From: CAVZCK01 sp963773735
GTDB taxonomy: Bacteria; Pseudomonadota; Alphaproteobacteria; Rhizobiales; Rhodomicrobiaceae
Length of the DNA stretch: 64,000 bases
Direction of reading: 5' to 3'
NCBI GenBank assembly: GCA_963773735.1
Contig: CAVZCK010000018.1
Location: forward strand, 124,001-188,000
A program made the translations under genes and the position numbers. The first letter of the stretch is position 1; every line of letters starts with the position of its first letter. Positions 47,369-56,714 of this stretch are shown in pieces. The notes beneath the pieces are model-generated. The model ran no database searches and was not told the DNA's origin. It worked only from the letters and a program-made list of their open reading frames with translations.

Positions 47369-48928
47369 ATGTTCGACGTCGGAGCCACATTAATCGCCGC
47401 CGCAGCCAGGGACCCCCGCCGATTGTCGCTTGTCGATGGCGATCTGCGCATGAATTACAGCACATTGCTCGACCGGGCGCTCCGGGTTGCGAACGGGCTC
47501 GGCAAGATCGGGGTCAATCACGGCGATCATCTGCTCATCATTCTGCAGAACCGCGCCGAAATGGCGATCCTGCATTGGGCAACCCAGCTTGCCGGGATCA
47601 TCGCGACACCCGTGAACTGGCGCGCGAAACCCGAGGAGGTCGAGTTCTTCCTTCAGAACTCCGAAAGCCGCGCGGTCGTGTTCGAGGACATCTCGGCGGC
47701 GGCCGTTGCCGGGGCACGGGCTGCCCGGAGCCTGCCCCGCATCGCCGTCGGCGGCGCACCGGGCGGCACGCACGACTTTGCGGCGCTGATGAGCGCCCCC
47801 GCCGGTCGGCCGCTCTCAAAGGCGACGGCCGAGGACTGGTCGCTGATGTTCTATACCTCTGGCACGACCGGCCAGGGCAAGGGCGTGCCGCGCCGCCACT
47901 GCGCCGAACGCTCCGCCGGGATCGCCCATGTGGCGCAAAACGCCTATCTTTATGGCGAAGTGACGCTCGGCGTCATGCCGCTCTACCATACCATGGGCGT
48001 GCGCTCGCTGCTTGCCATGGCGATGGTCAATGGCGTATTCGTCTGCCTGCCGCGCTTCGACCCGGTCCAGGCGCTTGACCTGATCGAACGCGAGCGCGTG
48101 ACCAACCTTTATCTCGTGCCGACGCTTTATCACGACCTCCTCGCACACCCACAATTCACCTGGGCGGACACCTCATCGGTGCGAAAGATCGGCTTTGCGG
48201 GAGCGGCGATGACGGACGGGCTGGTTTTCAAGCTCCGGGCGGCGTTCGAGCCGGAACTCTTCGTCAATCATTACGGCTCGTCGGAGATTTACACCTTTAC
48301 GGTTGATCAGCGTGCGGCAAGAAAGCCCGGCAGCGCCGGCAAGGCCGGCATCAACACCCAGATTCGGGTCGTCCGCATCGGCGCACGCAACCCAGATGCC
48401 GTGCTTGGACCTGGCCAGGAAGGTGAGATCATCGCGACGCTTGCCGGTGATGAAGCCTTCGAGGGCTATTGGCGGCGCCCGGACGCCGATGCGAGGTCGC
48501 TGATCGATGGCTGGTATTTCACCGGAGATGTCGGCCATCTGGATGAAGAGGGCGATCTGTTCGTCACAGGCCGCGTCGACGATATGATGATTACGGGCGG
48601 AGAAAATGTGTTGCCCGCCGAGATCGAGTCGGTGCTCTCGCTTCATCCAGCCGTCGCTGAAGTCGCCGTCGTCGGATTGCCGGACGATCGCTGGGGGCAG
48701 CGCGTGACGGCCTTCATCAAGCGCTGCGGGCCCGCGACCGAAGAAGAACTCGACGCGCATTGCCGCGCCTCGGGGCTCGCCAATTTCAAACGCCCGAAGG
48801 ACTATCAGTTCGTCGAAGCGGTGCCGAAGTCGCCGGTCGGCAAAATCCTGCGCCGGCTTCTCGTGAGCGGCCATTTCGAGCCTGAGAGGCAGGTGCCGCA
48901 ATCAAATCCGATGGAGACAACCCAGTGA
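47369..48928 (+). CDS. Acyl-CoA synthetase (AMP-forming), carboxylate-CoA ligase
   Basis: A 519-residue adenylating enzyme. Core motifs are FYTSGTTGQGKGVPRRH (P-loop-like), NHYGSSEIYTF, GWYFTGDVGHLDEEGDL, and the C-terminal lysine in SPVGKILRRL. The gene begins three bases after the FeS subunit. It should activate the imported acid to its CoA ester for the hydroxylase and hydratases. The substrate cannot be read from sequence; the cluster context suggests an aromatic or cyclic carboxylate. Confidence 0.94.
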   Translation: MFDVGATLIAAAARDPRRLSLVDGDLRMNYSTLLDRALRVANGLGKIGVNHGDHLLIILQNRAEMAILHWATQLAGIIATPVNWRAKPEEVEFFLQNSESRAVVFEDISAAAVAGARAARSLPRIAVGGAPGGTHDFAALMSAPAGRPLSKATAEDWSLMFYTSGTTGQGKGVPRRHCAERSAGIAHVAQNAYLYGEVTLGVMPLYHTMGVRSLLAMAMVNGVFVCLPRFDPVQALDLIERERVTNLYLVPTLYHDLLAHPQFTWADTSSVRKIGFAGAAMTDGLVFKLRAAFEPELFVNHYGSSEIYTFTVDQRAARKPGSAGKAGINTQIRVVRIGARNPDAVLGPGQEGEIIATLAGDEAFEGYWRRPDADARSLIDGWYFTGDVGHLDEEGDLFVTGRVDDMMITGGENVLPAEIESVLSLHPAVAEVAVVGLPDDRWGQRVTAFIKRCGPATEEELDAHCRASGLANFKRPKDYQFVEAVPKSPVGKILRRLLVSGHFEPERQVPQSNPMETTQ

Positions 48929-49734
48929 CCATCACCCCCGTCAGGCCGGTCCCGAACTTTCTCGAAGACCTCGACGGCTTCCGCATCGAAGTCGACGAGG
49001 CGCGCGAATGCGCAGACATCATCCTTGACCGGCCTCCGTTCAACGTCATCACCATGCCGCAGCGCGACCAGCTTCGCGCAGCCTTCGAGGCGCTTGACCT
49101 GGACGGCCGTGTGCGGGTCATCGTTTTGCGGTCGGTAGGCGAGCATTTCTCCTCGGGCGGCAACATCAAGGGTTTTCTGGAGGCGTCACCTGAAACGCTG
49201 GCGAAGCTCGCCTGGAACATTGCCGCGCCGCAGCGCTGCGAGAAGCCGGTGATCGCCGCCAATCGGGGCTATTGCTTCGGGGTCGGATTTGAAATTTCGC
49301 TCGCCTGCGATTTCCGCATCGCCTCGGAGACCTGCCTTTACGCGCTCCCCGAACAGAAGCTCGGGCAGATCCCTGGGTCGGGCGGGTCGGCCCGGCTGCA
49401 AAAGATGGTCGGCATCACGCGCACCAAGGACATCGTCATGCGCTCGAAGCGCATTCCGGGCCGCCAGGCCTATGAATGGGGCGTCGCGACCGAATGCGTT
49501 GCCGACGATCAGCTCGAAAGCGCGACCGCCGCCCTTGTCGATGAGCTGCGCGGCTTCTCTCCGCTCGCCCAGCGCACGGCCAAGACGCTGCTTAACGACA
49601 CCGAAGATTCATGCCTGTCGATCGCGATCGAGATCGAAGGGCATTGCTACAGCCGCCTGCGTATGTCGGAAGACTTCAAGGAGGGCGTGGAGGCATTCCA
49701 TGCAAAACGCCCGGCGCAGTTCAAAGGCCGCTGA
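48925..49734 (+). CDS. Enoyl-CoA hydratase/isomerase family protein (first of two)
   Basis: A 269-residue crotonase-fold enzyme. The oxyanion-hole segments are EHFSSGGNIKGFLEAS and NRGYCFGVGFEISLACDFRI. It begins with GTG overlapping the ligase stop by four bases (GTGA). A Glu lies in the position of a crotonase active-site acid (ALPEQKLGQIPGSGG). Its exact reaction (hydratase, isomerase or hydrolase) is not decided by sequence. Confidence 0.9.
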   Translation: MTITPVRPVPNFLEDLDGFRIEVDEARECADIILDRPPFNVITMPQRDQLRAAFEALDLDGRVRVIVLRSVGEHFSSGGNIKGFLEASPETLAKLAWNIAAPQRCEKPVIAANRGYCFGVGFEISLACDFRIASETCLYALPEQKLGQIPGSGGSARLQKMVGITRTKDIVMRSKRIPGRQAYEWGVATECVADDQLESATAALVDELRGFSPLAQRTAKTLLNDTEDSCLSIAIEIEGHCYSRLRMSEDFKEGVEAFHAKRPAQFKGR

Positions 49735-49764
49735 CGAAAAGAATAGCGATAGATGGAGGAGAGG

Positions 49765-50946
49765 ATGAAAATCATGAGACTTTGGAAGACACTCACGCTC
49801 GGCGGCGCCGCGCTCGCGATGAGCGCCGCCGCTGCGCAAGCTGCGGAGCCAATCAAGATCGGCGTTCTGACGCCGCTTACGGGCACTTATGCCGGGATCG
49901 GCCAGCAGGTCAAATGGGGGCTGGAGCAGGCGACGAAGGAAGTCAACGATGCGGGCGGCATCCTCGGCCGTCAGATCGATCTGATCTTCGAGGACAGCGA
50001 GGCTAATCCCGCCGTCGCCACCCAGAAGGCCGAGAAGCTGTTCCAGGTCGAGAAGGTGGATTTCCTGACCGGCACGGTGAACTCCGGCGCGACACTCGCC
50101 GTCGGCCAGGTCGCTGAGCGCAACAGCAGGTTGATGGCGACGACCGTCTCCTTTGCCGACTCGATCACCGCCGACAAATGCTCGCCGGACGTGTTCCGCG
50201 TGAATGCCGCCGCGGGCATGCAGGCCAATGCGCTGGCCGCCTGGCTCGCAACCGCCAAACCCAACGCAAAGATATTCTATCTCGGCCCGGATTATGAGAT
50301 GGGCCGCTCAACGGTCGCCGCATTCAAGAGCCGCGCCGAGGGCATCGGCGCCAAAAGCGTCGGCGAGGTCTACGCTCCGCTTGGCGCCAAGGACTACTCG
50401 GAATATTTCGGCCAAATCCGCGCGGCGCAGCCGGAGGTGCTTTACACGTCCGTCGCCGGCAACGATACCGTGCGCTTGCTCACGCAGATGGACGAATATG
50501 GGCTGATCGGCAAAATGCAGATCCTGGGCGCGTCTGGCACGATCACCAGCCAGAATATCGGGGCGATCGGCAAGGCGGCGGAAGGCTTCGTCACCGGCGT
50601 GGGCTATTCGACGCTGATCGACACGCCGGAAAACAAGAGTTTCGTGGAGAAATTCAAGGCCGCCAACAAAATCGACCCCGACCTTTACGGCACGGACAGC
50701 TATGGCCTGATCTATTTCTATAAGGCCGCCGCCGAGAAGGCGAAATCGACCGACACGGACAAGCTGCGCGAGGCCATGAGCGGGATCGAGTGGATGACGC
50801 CGCAGGGTAAGAAGACCATGCGCGCGGGCGATCATCAGGCGATGATGAATATGTATGCGGTTCAGGTGAAGAACGGCGCTTTTCAGATTCAGTCGACCAT
50901 TCCCGCCGACAAGGCCATTGGCAAGGACGAATGCACGCGCTTTTGA
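49765..50946 (+). CDS. Branched-chain-type ABC transporter substrate-binding protein
   Basis: A 393-residue periplasmic binding protein of the LivK/HAAT kind. The signal peptide is LWKTLTLGGAALAMSAAAAQ, and the mature part starts AEPIKIGVLTPLTGTYAGIG. Further family motifs are GGILGRQIDLIFEDSEANPA, VDFLTGTVNSGATLAV and GTDSYGLIYFYKAAAEKAKS. GGAGGAGAGG is just upstream of the ATG at 49765. It delivers the ligand to the permeases encoded next; given the operon, the ligand is likely the catabolised acid rather than an amino acid. Confidence 0.94.
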   Translation: MKIMRLWKTLTLGGAALAMSAAAAQAAEPIKIGVLTPLTGTYAGIGQQVKWGLEQATKEVNDAGGILGRQIDLIFEDSEANPAVATQKAEKLFQVEKVDFLTGTVNSGATLAVGQVAERNSRLMATTVSFADSITADKCSPDVFRVNAAAGMQANALAAWLATAKPNAKIFYLGPDYEMGRSTVAAFKSRAEGIGAKSVGEVYAPLGAKDYSEYFGQIRAAQPEVLYTSVAGNDTVRLLTQMDEYGLIGKMQILGASGTITSQNIGAIGKAAEGFVTGVGYSTLIDTPENKSFVEKFKAANKIDPDLYGTDSYGLIYFYKAAAEKAKSTDTDKLREAMSGIEWMTPQGKKTMRAGDHQAMMNMYAVQVKNGAFQIQSTIPADKAIGKDECTRF

Positions 50947-51017
50947 GGAAGCGCTGCTGCGGGCGCCGCATAGACCCAGCCGGCGGCGCCCGCAGCCCTT
51001 GACCGAAGGCCCGACGC

Positions 51018-51900
51018 ATGGATTACCTCCAGTTCGTTCTCGCTCCGCAAATGCTGAACGGCCTCTCCTTCGGGGTGGCCGTGATCCTGATGGCGCTCGG
51101 GCTGACGATCATTTTCGGCCTGCTCGACGTCATCAACATGTCGCATGGCGAATTCTACGCTGTCGGAGCGTATACGGGCTTCGTGCTACTCGGGAGCGGG
51201 ACTGGATTTCTGGATCGTGGTCGCGCTGGTGCCGATCCTCATGCTGCCGCTTGGGCTTGCCGTGGAACGGCTCCTGGTGCGGCGCGTCTTTCATAGCGGC
51301 GACCGCCACACTCTGACCCTGCTGCTGACGCTCGGTCTCTCGATGATCATGATCGACGCGCTGAAAATCGGCTTCGGACCGAATGCGGTGCGGCCGGACC
51401 TGCCCCTAAAAGGCGGCGTGGAGCTGCTCGGCGTTTTCCTGCCCGCCTACCGGATGCTGCTGATCGTGCTGGGCGCCGCGATCATTGCGGCGGTCTACCT
51501 GCTCGTCTACCGCACCAACCTTGGCGCCATGATCCGCGCGGCGGCCTTCGACAAGAACATGGCCGCTTCGCTCGGCGTTCCGGTGGAGCGCGTCTATTCG
51601 GCGACCTTCGCCTTCGGCGTGGCGCTGGCGGGGCTTTCCGGCGTGCTGCTGGCGCCGGTGTTTTCCGTCTTTCCGACCATGGGACAGGACTTTCTCGTCC
51701 TGGCGTTCACCGTCGTGATCGTCGGCGGCATGGGCAGCATCAAAGGGGCGGTTCTCGCCGGCTTGCTGCTGACGCAGGTCCAGGCCGTGTCGAGCCTTTT
51801 CATTTCGCCGGTCTGGACTGATCCGATCGTGTTCGGGATCATGGTGGTGGTGCTCATGGTGCGGCCGCAGGGGCTGTTCGGGAGAATAGGCCATGCGTGA
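51018..51900 (+). CDS. Branched-chain-type ABC transporter permease LivH-like (frameshifted)
   Basis: A polytopic inner-membrane permease. It begins QMLNGLSFGVAVILMALGLT, with the early LivH signature NMSHGEFYAVGAYTGFV. Later parts include RRVFHSGDRHTLTLLLTLGL, RAAAFDKNMAASLGVPVERV and VIVGGMGSIKGAVLAGLLL (coupling region). A +1 break near 51190 in G-rich sequence separates the first 58 residues from the rest. Corrected length is about 293 residues. It overlaps livM-like by eight bases. Confidence 0.93.
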
Positions 51901-52949
51901 CGCCGTTGCAGCGCGCACGGCCGACCCATCATCGGATCCTCGGAGCGACCGCGTTGCCGCCCGTGTCTACGCTCGCGAGCAGCGGGCAAACCGCGCGGTC
52001 CATGTCTTCGGGCTCGGCTTCTTCCTCGGGAGCCTGGCGTTCGCGGCGATCGAATGGATGCGCGGCGACATTTTCTTTCTGCGCCTCGCCACCGAAGCGC
52101 TGATCCTGGGCGGCCTCGCCATCAGCGTCGATATTCTCCTTGGCTTCGCTGGGCTTTTAAGCCTCGGCCAGGCGCTGTATTTCGGCCTCGGGGCGTATAG
52201 CTCGGCGCTGATCCTGAAGGATATTGCTCCCTCATTCTGGCTCGCCGTCCTCGCCTGCCTCGGCATCGGACTTTTCGTGGGGCTGCTGGGCGGGCTGATC
52301 GCTGCCCGTGTCCGCGGCGTCTATTTCGCCCTCATTACCTTCGGCCTCGCCCAGGTCGTCGCCAAGATCATCTACAACACCCGCGAGCTGGGCGCCTCGG
52401 ACGGCATCATCGGCATTCCGATCATCGACGTGCCGCTCGGGATTCGCGACGGTGCGGGCCGATGATCCGGCCGGCTTCTTTCTCATCGTGCTGGCGATCA
52501 TCGCGCTGATCTATGGCGCGCTGATCTATCTCGCCGGCACGCCATTCGGGCGGCTGGTCTCGGCGCTGCGCATCAATCAGGCGAGGCTGCCTTTCCTCGG
52601 CTGGCGGGCAGGCATCATCAAGCTCGGCGCTTTTGTCCTTGCGGCGACGATCGCCACGCTTGCCGGCAGTCTTTATCCGATGCTGCGCGGCTTCGTCTCG
52701 CCGGAGCTGATGTATTTCGAGGTCTCTACCAATGCCGTGATCGCCGTCGTCATCGGCGGCACGGGCACGCTCATCGGTCCGCTCATCGGAGCCGTGCTGC
52801 TCGTTTTCGGCAAGAGCATCATCGGGACGTTTACGGAGCATCATCTCATCGTCATCGGCGCGCTGTTCATGGCGGCCGTGATTTTCTTTCCGCAAGGGAT
52901 TGTCGGCTTCGTCAAGGCCCGGACGGAGAATCGCGGGGGCCGTCCGTGA
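51893..52949 (+). CDS. Branched-chain-type ABC transporter permease LivM-like (frameshifted)
   Basis: The second permease, about 350 residues. The N-terminal cytosolic tail is followed by membrane helices (LILGGLAISVDILLGFAGLL, SLGQALYFGLGAYSSALIL). The frame shifts +1 near 52450; it then continues DDPAGFFLIVLAIIALIYGA and ends with TNAVIAVVIGGTGTLIGPL (coupling region) and FFPQGIVGFVKARTE. All landmarks of LivM are present once joined. Confidence 0.93.
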
Positions 52950-52962
52950 TCGCCGCCTCGAC

Positions 52963-53739
52963 ATGGCCGTTGCCGCACGCGCCATCGAGAGCGACATCGT
53001 CCTCGAAACGCGCGACCTATCGGTCCATTTCGGCGGGTTGAGAGCGGTCGATCAGGTGAGCGTCGCCATTTCTCGCGGCGGGATTCACTCGATCATCGGA
53101 CCGAATGGCGCCGGCAAGAGCACGTTCTTCAATCTGATTTCCGGCGCCATCCGGCCCAGCTCCGGCACGGTTCTGATCGACGGTGTTCCGGTGACCGGGC
53201 TTTCCGTGCCCAGGCTCCGGGCGATGGGCCTTGCGCGCAGCTTTCAGATCACGAACCTCTTTGCCGAATCCTCGGTTTTCGAAAATCTCCGCCTGGCCGC
53301 GCAGATCCTTGAGCCGCTCGGCCGCGGCTTTCTGCCGGTGCGCCGCTCGGGCCGCGCCGAGGCGAAGGCGGAAGCGCTGATTGCCCGCTTCAGCCTTACG
53401 GAGAAGGCGAGCGACTTGGCCGGCCGCCTCTCCCACGGCGAACAGAGGCGGCTGGAGATCGCCATCGCGCTCGCCTCGGAGCCGCGCATCCTGCTGCTCG
53501 ACGAGCCGACGCAAGGCATGTCTCACGGCGACACCGAAGAGGCAAAGGCCCTGCTGCGTTCGCTTGGTGACGAGCTGACGGTGCTGCTCATCGAGCACGA
53601 TATCGATCTCGTCATGGATCTGTCGCGCCACGTCATCGTGCTGCATCAGGGCGCAAAGCTCGCGGAAGGACCGCCGGAGGCCGTGCGCGCCGACGCCCAA
53701 GTGCAGACCGCCTATCTCGGGGGGGCGCTGAAATGCTGA
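52963..53739 (+). CDS. ABC transporter ATP-binding protein LivG-like
   Basis: A 258-residue ATPase. Walker A is GPNGAGKSTFFNLISG and Walker B ILLLDEPTQGMSHGDTEEA. The signature reads LSHGEQRRLEIAIAL (His in place of the usual Gly). The switch His is in LLIEHDIDLVMDL. ATG at 52963 lies 14 bases after the livM-like stop. Confidence 0.93.
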   Translation: MAVAARAIESDIVLETRDLSVHFGGLRAVDQVSVAISRGGIHSIIGPNGAGKSTFFNLISGAIRPSSGTVLIDGVPVTGLSVPRLRAMGLARSFQITNLFAESSVFENLRLAAQILEPLGRGFLPVRRSGRAEAKAEALIARFSLTEKASDLAGRLSHGEQRRLEIAIALASEPRILLLDEPTQGMSHGDTEEAKALLRSLGDELTVLLIEHDIDLVMDLSRHVIVLHQGAKLAEGPPEAVRADAQVQTAYLGGALKC

Positions 53740-54440
53740 CGCTCCACGAAATGCACGCGCATTACGGGCTGAGCCATGTGCTCCAAGGCGTCAATCTGAC
53801 CGTCGCGCCCGGCGAGGTCGTCGGCCTGTTCGGGCGCAACGGCGTCGGCAAGACTACCATCCTGCGCGCCATTGTCGGCTGGCTGCCGCCGTCGTCGGGC
53901 ACGATCCGCTTCAACGGCAGAGACATCGGCGGATTGGCCCCGGACACCATTTGCAGGCTGGGCATCGGCTTCGTGCCAGAGGACCGCCGCATCTTTCCGG
54001 GCCTGTCGGTGGAAGAAAATCTGCGGCTCGGCTTCCTGCAAACACCGGGACGCAGCGCCGCGCAGAAAGCCGCATCGCTTGAGCGCGTTTTCGAGATCTT
54101 CCCTCACCTGAAACAGCGCCGCCGTCAGATGGGAACGACGCTGTCGGGCGGCGAGCAGCAGATGCTGGCCATGGCGCGCGTCCTGCTCGGCGACCAAAAA
54201 CTCCTGCTCATCGATGAGCCGACCGAAGGCCTGGCGCCGCAGATCGTCGATGAGATCTTCAAGATCATGGCTCAGCTCAAGGCGGGCGGACACGCCATTT
54301 TGCTGGTGGAGCAGAACGTCCGGCGCGGCATGGAGATCTGCGACCGCATCTGCGCGGTCGAGCGCGGCCGCATCACTTTTGAGGGAAGCGGCGCGAGCCA
54401 GCCGGATCGTGATGCGTTGCTGCGGGCGATCGCCGTCTGA
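53733..54440 (+). CDS. ABC transporter ATP-binding protein LivF-like
   Basis: A 235-residue ATPase. Walker A is FGRNGVGKTTILRAIVG, the signature TLSGGEQQMLAMARVLLG, Walker B LLLIDEPTEGLAPQIVDEI and the switch LLVEQNVRRGMEICD. It overlaps livG-like by seven bases. It completes the five-part importer (binding protein, two permeases, two ATPases). Confidence 0.94.
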   Translation: MLTLHEMHAHYGLSHVLQGVNLTVAPGEVVGLFGRNGVGKTTILRAIVGWLPPSSGTIRFNGRDIGGLAPDTICRLGIGFVPEDRRIFPGLSVEENLRLGFLQTPGRSAAQKAASLERVFEIFPHLKQRRRQMGTTLSGGEQQMLAMARVLLGDQKLLLIDEPTEGLAPQIVDEIFKIMAQLKAGGHAILLVEQNVRRGMEICDRICAVERGRITFEGSGASQPDRDALLRAIAV

Positions 54441-54547
54441 TTGGCGGCGGGCGATCCTGCAGCCATGCACGCCGTGTTGGCAGAACGTGCTTGCCTACGC
54501 GGGGCTGCCAGCGATTAAATTCAGCGACGCTTATCGGGAGAAGCCCA

Positions 54548-55339
54548 ATGCTGGTGAGCTACGATCGCGATGGGGCGGTCACCGTCATTACCATCGAGCG
54601 GCCCGAACGCCGCAACGCCGTCGATGCGGCAACGGCGAAGGCATTGTTCGAAGCCTTTCAACGCTTTGACGGCGATCCAGATGCCTCCGTCGCCATTCTT
54701 CAGGGGGCCGGCGGCTGTTTCTGCGCCGGCGCCGACCTCAAGGCGATTTCGGAGGGCATGAGCAATCCCGTGCGTGAAGATGGCGAACTTGCGCCGATGG
54801 GTCCGTCGCGCATGGTACTGTCCAAGCCGGTGATCGCCGCGATCGAAGGCTATGCCGTTGCCGGCGGCATGGAGCTGGCGCTCTGGTGCGACCTGCGCGT
54901 CATGGCGGAGGACGCCGTGTTCGGTATTTTCTGCCGGCGTTTCGGCGTGCCGCTCATCGATCTGGGCACAGTGCGTCTGCCACGGCTGATCGGGCATTCC
55001 CGCGCCATGGACCTCATTCTCACCGGACGGCCCGTCGAGGCGCGGGAGGCGGTGGCAATCGGCTTGGCCAACCGCTCGGCACCACCCGGCAAAGCGCGTG
55101 AGGTCGCGCTTGAGCTTGCGCGTCAGATCGCGGCTTTTCCGCAGACCTGTCTGCGCAACGATCGGGCTTCGGCGATAAAACAGTGGGATCTCACCCTGGA
55201 AGAGGCAACGCGCTTCGAAATCCACAAGGGCCTCGAAACCATTCAAAGCGGCGAAACCGTGAGCGGAGCCGAGCGTTTCACCGGCGGCACGGGCCGGCAC
55301 GGCAGCTTCGGTGCCGAAGGAAATACGAGGGACCCTTGA
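54548..55339 (+). CDS. Enoyl-CoA hydratase/isomerase family protein (second)
   Basis: A 263-residue crotonase-fold enzyme: TVITIERPERRNAVDAATA, GGCFCAGADLKAISEGM and AIEGYAVAGGMELALWCDLR. The CRRFGVPLIDLGTVRLP segment at the active-site acid position differs from classical hydratases, which have Glu-x-x-x-Gly there, so the reaction may be isomerisation or another crotonase chemistry. GGGAGAAG precedes the ATG at 54548. It is probably the last gene of the operon. Confidence 0.9.
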   Translation: MLVSYDRDGAVTVITIERPERRNAVDAATAKALFEAFQRFDGDPDASVAILQGAGGCFCAGADLKAISEGMSNPVREDGELAPMGPSRMVLSKPVIAAIEGYAVAGGMELALWCDLRVMAEDAVFGIFCRRFGVPLIDLGTVRLPRLIGHSRAMDLILTGRPVEAREAVAIGLANRSAPPGKAREVALELARQIAAFPQTCLRNDRASAIKQWDLTLEEATRFEIHKGLETIQSGETVSGAERFTGGTGRHGSFGAEGNTRDP

Positions 55340-55369
55340 GGGGCGGCATCGATCACCTGCTATAGCCTG

Positions 55370-55627
55370 CTATCGGTTCGGCCGAGGCTGGATGGGGCGG
55401 ATGGGCTGGATCGGCCGAACCGGCACTGAAGAAATCGTCCGGCATTGCTCGATCGCACTGATATATCCCGAGTAGCATTGCCGGTCCGAGCCGCCGCTCG
55501 CCCGTGCCTCGCGAAGGCAGAGATCGCGCTGAAGCGCGGCTTGGTTCATGCACACTTCGCTGGTCTGGGCGAAGGCCAGGGCGGGCGTGAACCAAATTGC
55601 GAGGCCGATGAACAACAGGCGCTTCAT
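55370..55627 (-). CDS. Small secreted proline-rich protein
   Basis: An 85-residue protein with a signal peptide (MKRLLFIGLAIWFTPALAFA). The mature part has four Cys (SEVCMN, RDLCLRE, RQCYSG, EQCRT) and a proline tail (RPIQPIRPIQPRPNR). GGAGCC is upstream of the ATG. It is convergent with the operon end. Unknown function. Confidence 0.68.
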   Translation of the reverse strand: MKRLLFIGLAIWFTPALAFAQTSEVCMNQAALQRDLCLREARASGGSDRQCYSGYISAIEQCRTISSVPVRPIQPIRPIQPRPNR

Positions 55628-55646
55628 ATCAGGCTCCTGCGTTTGA

Positions 55647-56126
55647 TTACTTGAACATGGTGGTCCGGCTCGCGGGCCGCAACCGGCACGCATATGCTCC
55701 GTAAGAGCGTGCCGGGGGCGGAACGGACCATCGACGACGCGGCAGGCGGGCTTCGGAGGCCGGCACGCTCATCGACCAGTCAGCGGTTGTCCGCGATCCT
55801 GTCCGTTCGTTGCCGCGCGTACCCCCAGAGGGAGTGTCGCCGCCGAAGCGTCGCGGCAGAAGCCCCTCAACGCCTTCCTGCATGAAGCGCTCCTGCCAGC
55901 GCCAGACGCAAGTCTTGGCTTTGGGGGTCTGCCGCATGATCTCGGCGGTTCCAAAGCCGGCATGGCTGAGAAGGATGATCCTGGCCCGGCACACATGCTT
56001 CTGTGGGCCGTTACGGTCCGCGATGATCGCCTCCAGGCGAGCGCGATCCTCGGCGGTGACATCAAAGGAAATTCCACTGCACATGCAGCTGGATTCGCAC
56101 GGTTCGCGCCAGAAGCAGAATCCCAA
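55647..56126 (-). pseudogene. IS630-family transposase remnant (N-terminal part)
   Basis: Residues from about 20 match the N-terminal helix-turn-helix half of IS630-type transposases: VTAEDRARLEAIIADRNGPQ, KHVCRARIILLSHAGFGTAE and VWRWQERFMQEGVEGLLP. After this the frame degenerates, and no DDE catalytic domain is present. It is an old, immobile fragment marking a past insertion between the catabolic operon and the polysaccharide genes. Confidence 0.8.
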
Positions 56127-56132
56127 ATCGAA

Positions 56133-56339
56133 CTATTGTGTCAGGCGGAATCGGCTAACGCCGCACACCACGCCCCAGATAAGAAGTCTTGCCGCGATCA
56201 GCGCAGGCAGAGCGACAATTCCGAGCAAGGCCTCGGATCCGAGCAGCGCCGCCGCGATGATCGCCGTTCCCGCCGCAATGACAAACGGAGTTGTGCCGCG
56301 CAAATTCGTTATCGTCATGTCTACGAACTCACAGGCCAT
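56133..56339 (-). CDS. Possible small membrane protein
   Basis: A 68-residue frame with two hydrophobic segments (TPFVIAAGTAIIAAALLGS and ALLGIVALPALIAARLLIWG). An alternative ATG lies at 56318 (MTITNLRG). No clear ribosome site or family was seen. Two well-formed spans make it plausible but not sure. Confidence 0.42.
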   Translation of the reverse strand: MACEFVDMTITNLRGTTPFVIAAGTAIIAAALLGSEALLGIVALPALIAARLLIWGVVCGVSRFRLTQ

Positions 56340-56714
56340 AGAAACGCCGCGCCGACCCGTAACGCCGGCAAATCGGGAAGAGTGAATTGCGAATGCCGCC
56401 GACGGCCGACTTGAGAGTGGGACAGCCGGCAGATGACGCCGCGGCTGGGGGGAGGCGTGGTGGCGCTATTCTCAAATTCCGTTGCAACCTTCACACCGTC
56501 GGCGGCTAGGCCGCAATCGCCTTAAAAATGAGATCCGCGCAGCGGTGGGAGAGCAGTCACTAGCTTTTCCCCATACCATCCACGGAAAACAATCTGAAAT
56601 TGATTTTCTAGATCGTTTCAACCTAAAGAAGAATTGGTTACCTGGCACGATCACAGAAACCGCAATCAACAAGCGAAGCCGTTTTGAGGGCCGCCCATGA
56701 AAGGGAAGATCATG
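56340..56714. other. Intergenic region between IS remnant and polysaccharide cluster
   Basis: About 370 bases, AT-richer from 56520 to 56700, with no supported gene. The latter part likely contains the promoter of the GH5 gene. No insertion-element ends were recognised. Confidence 0.45.
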
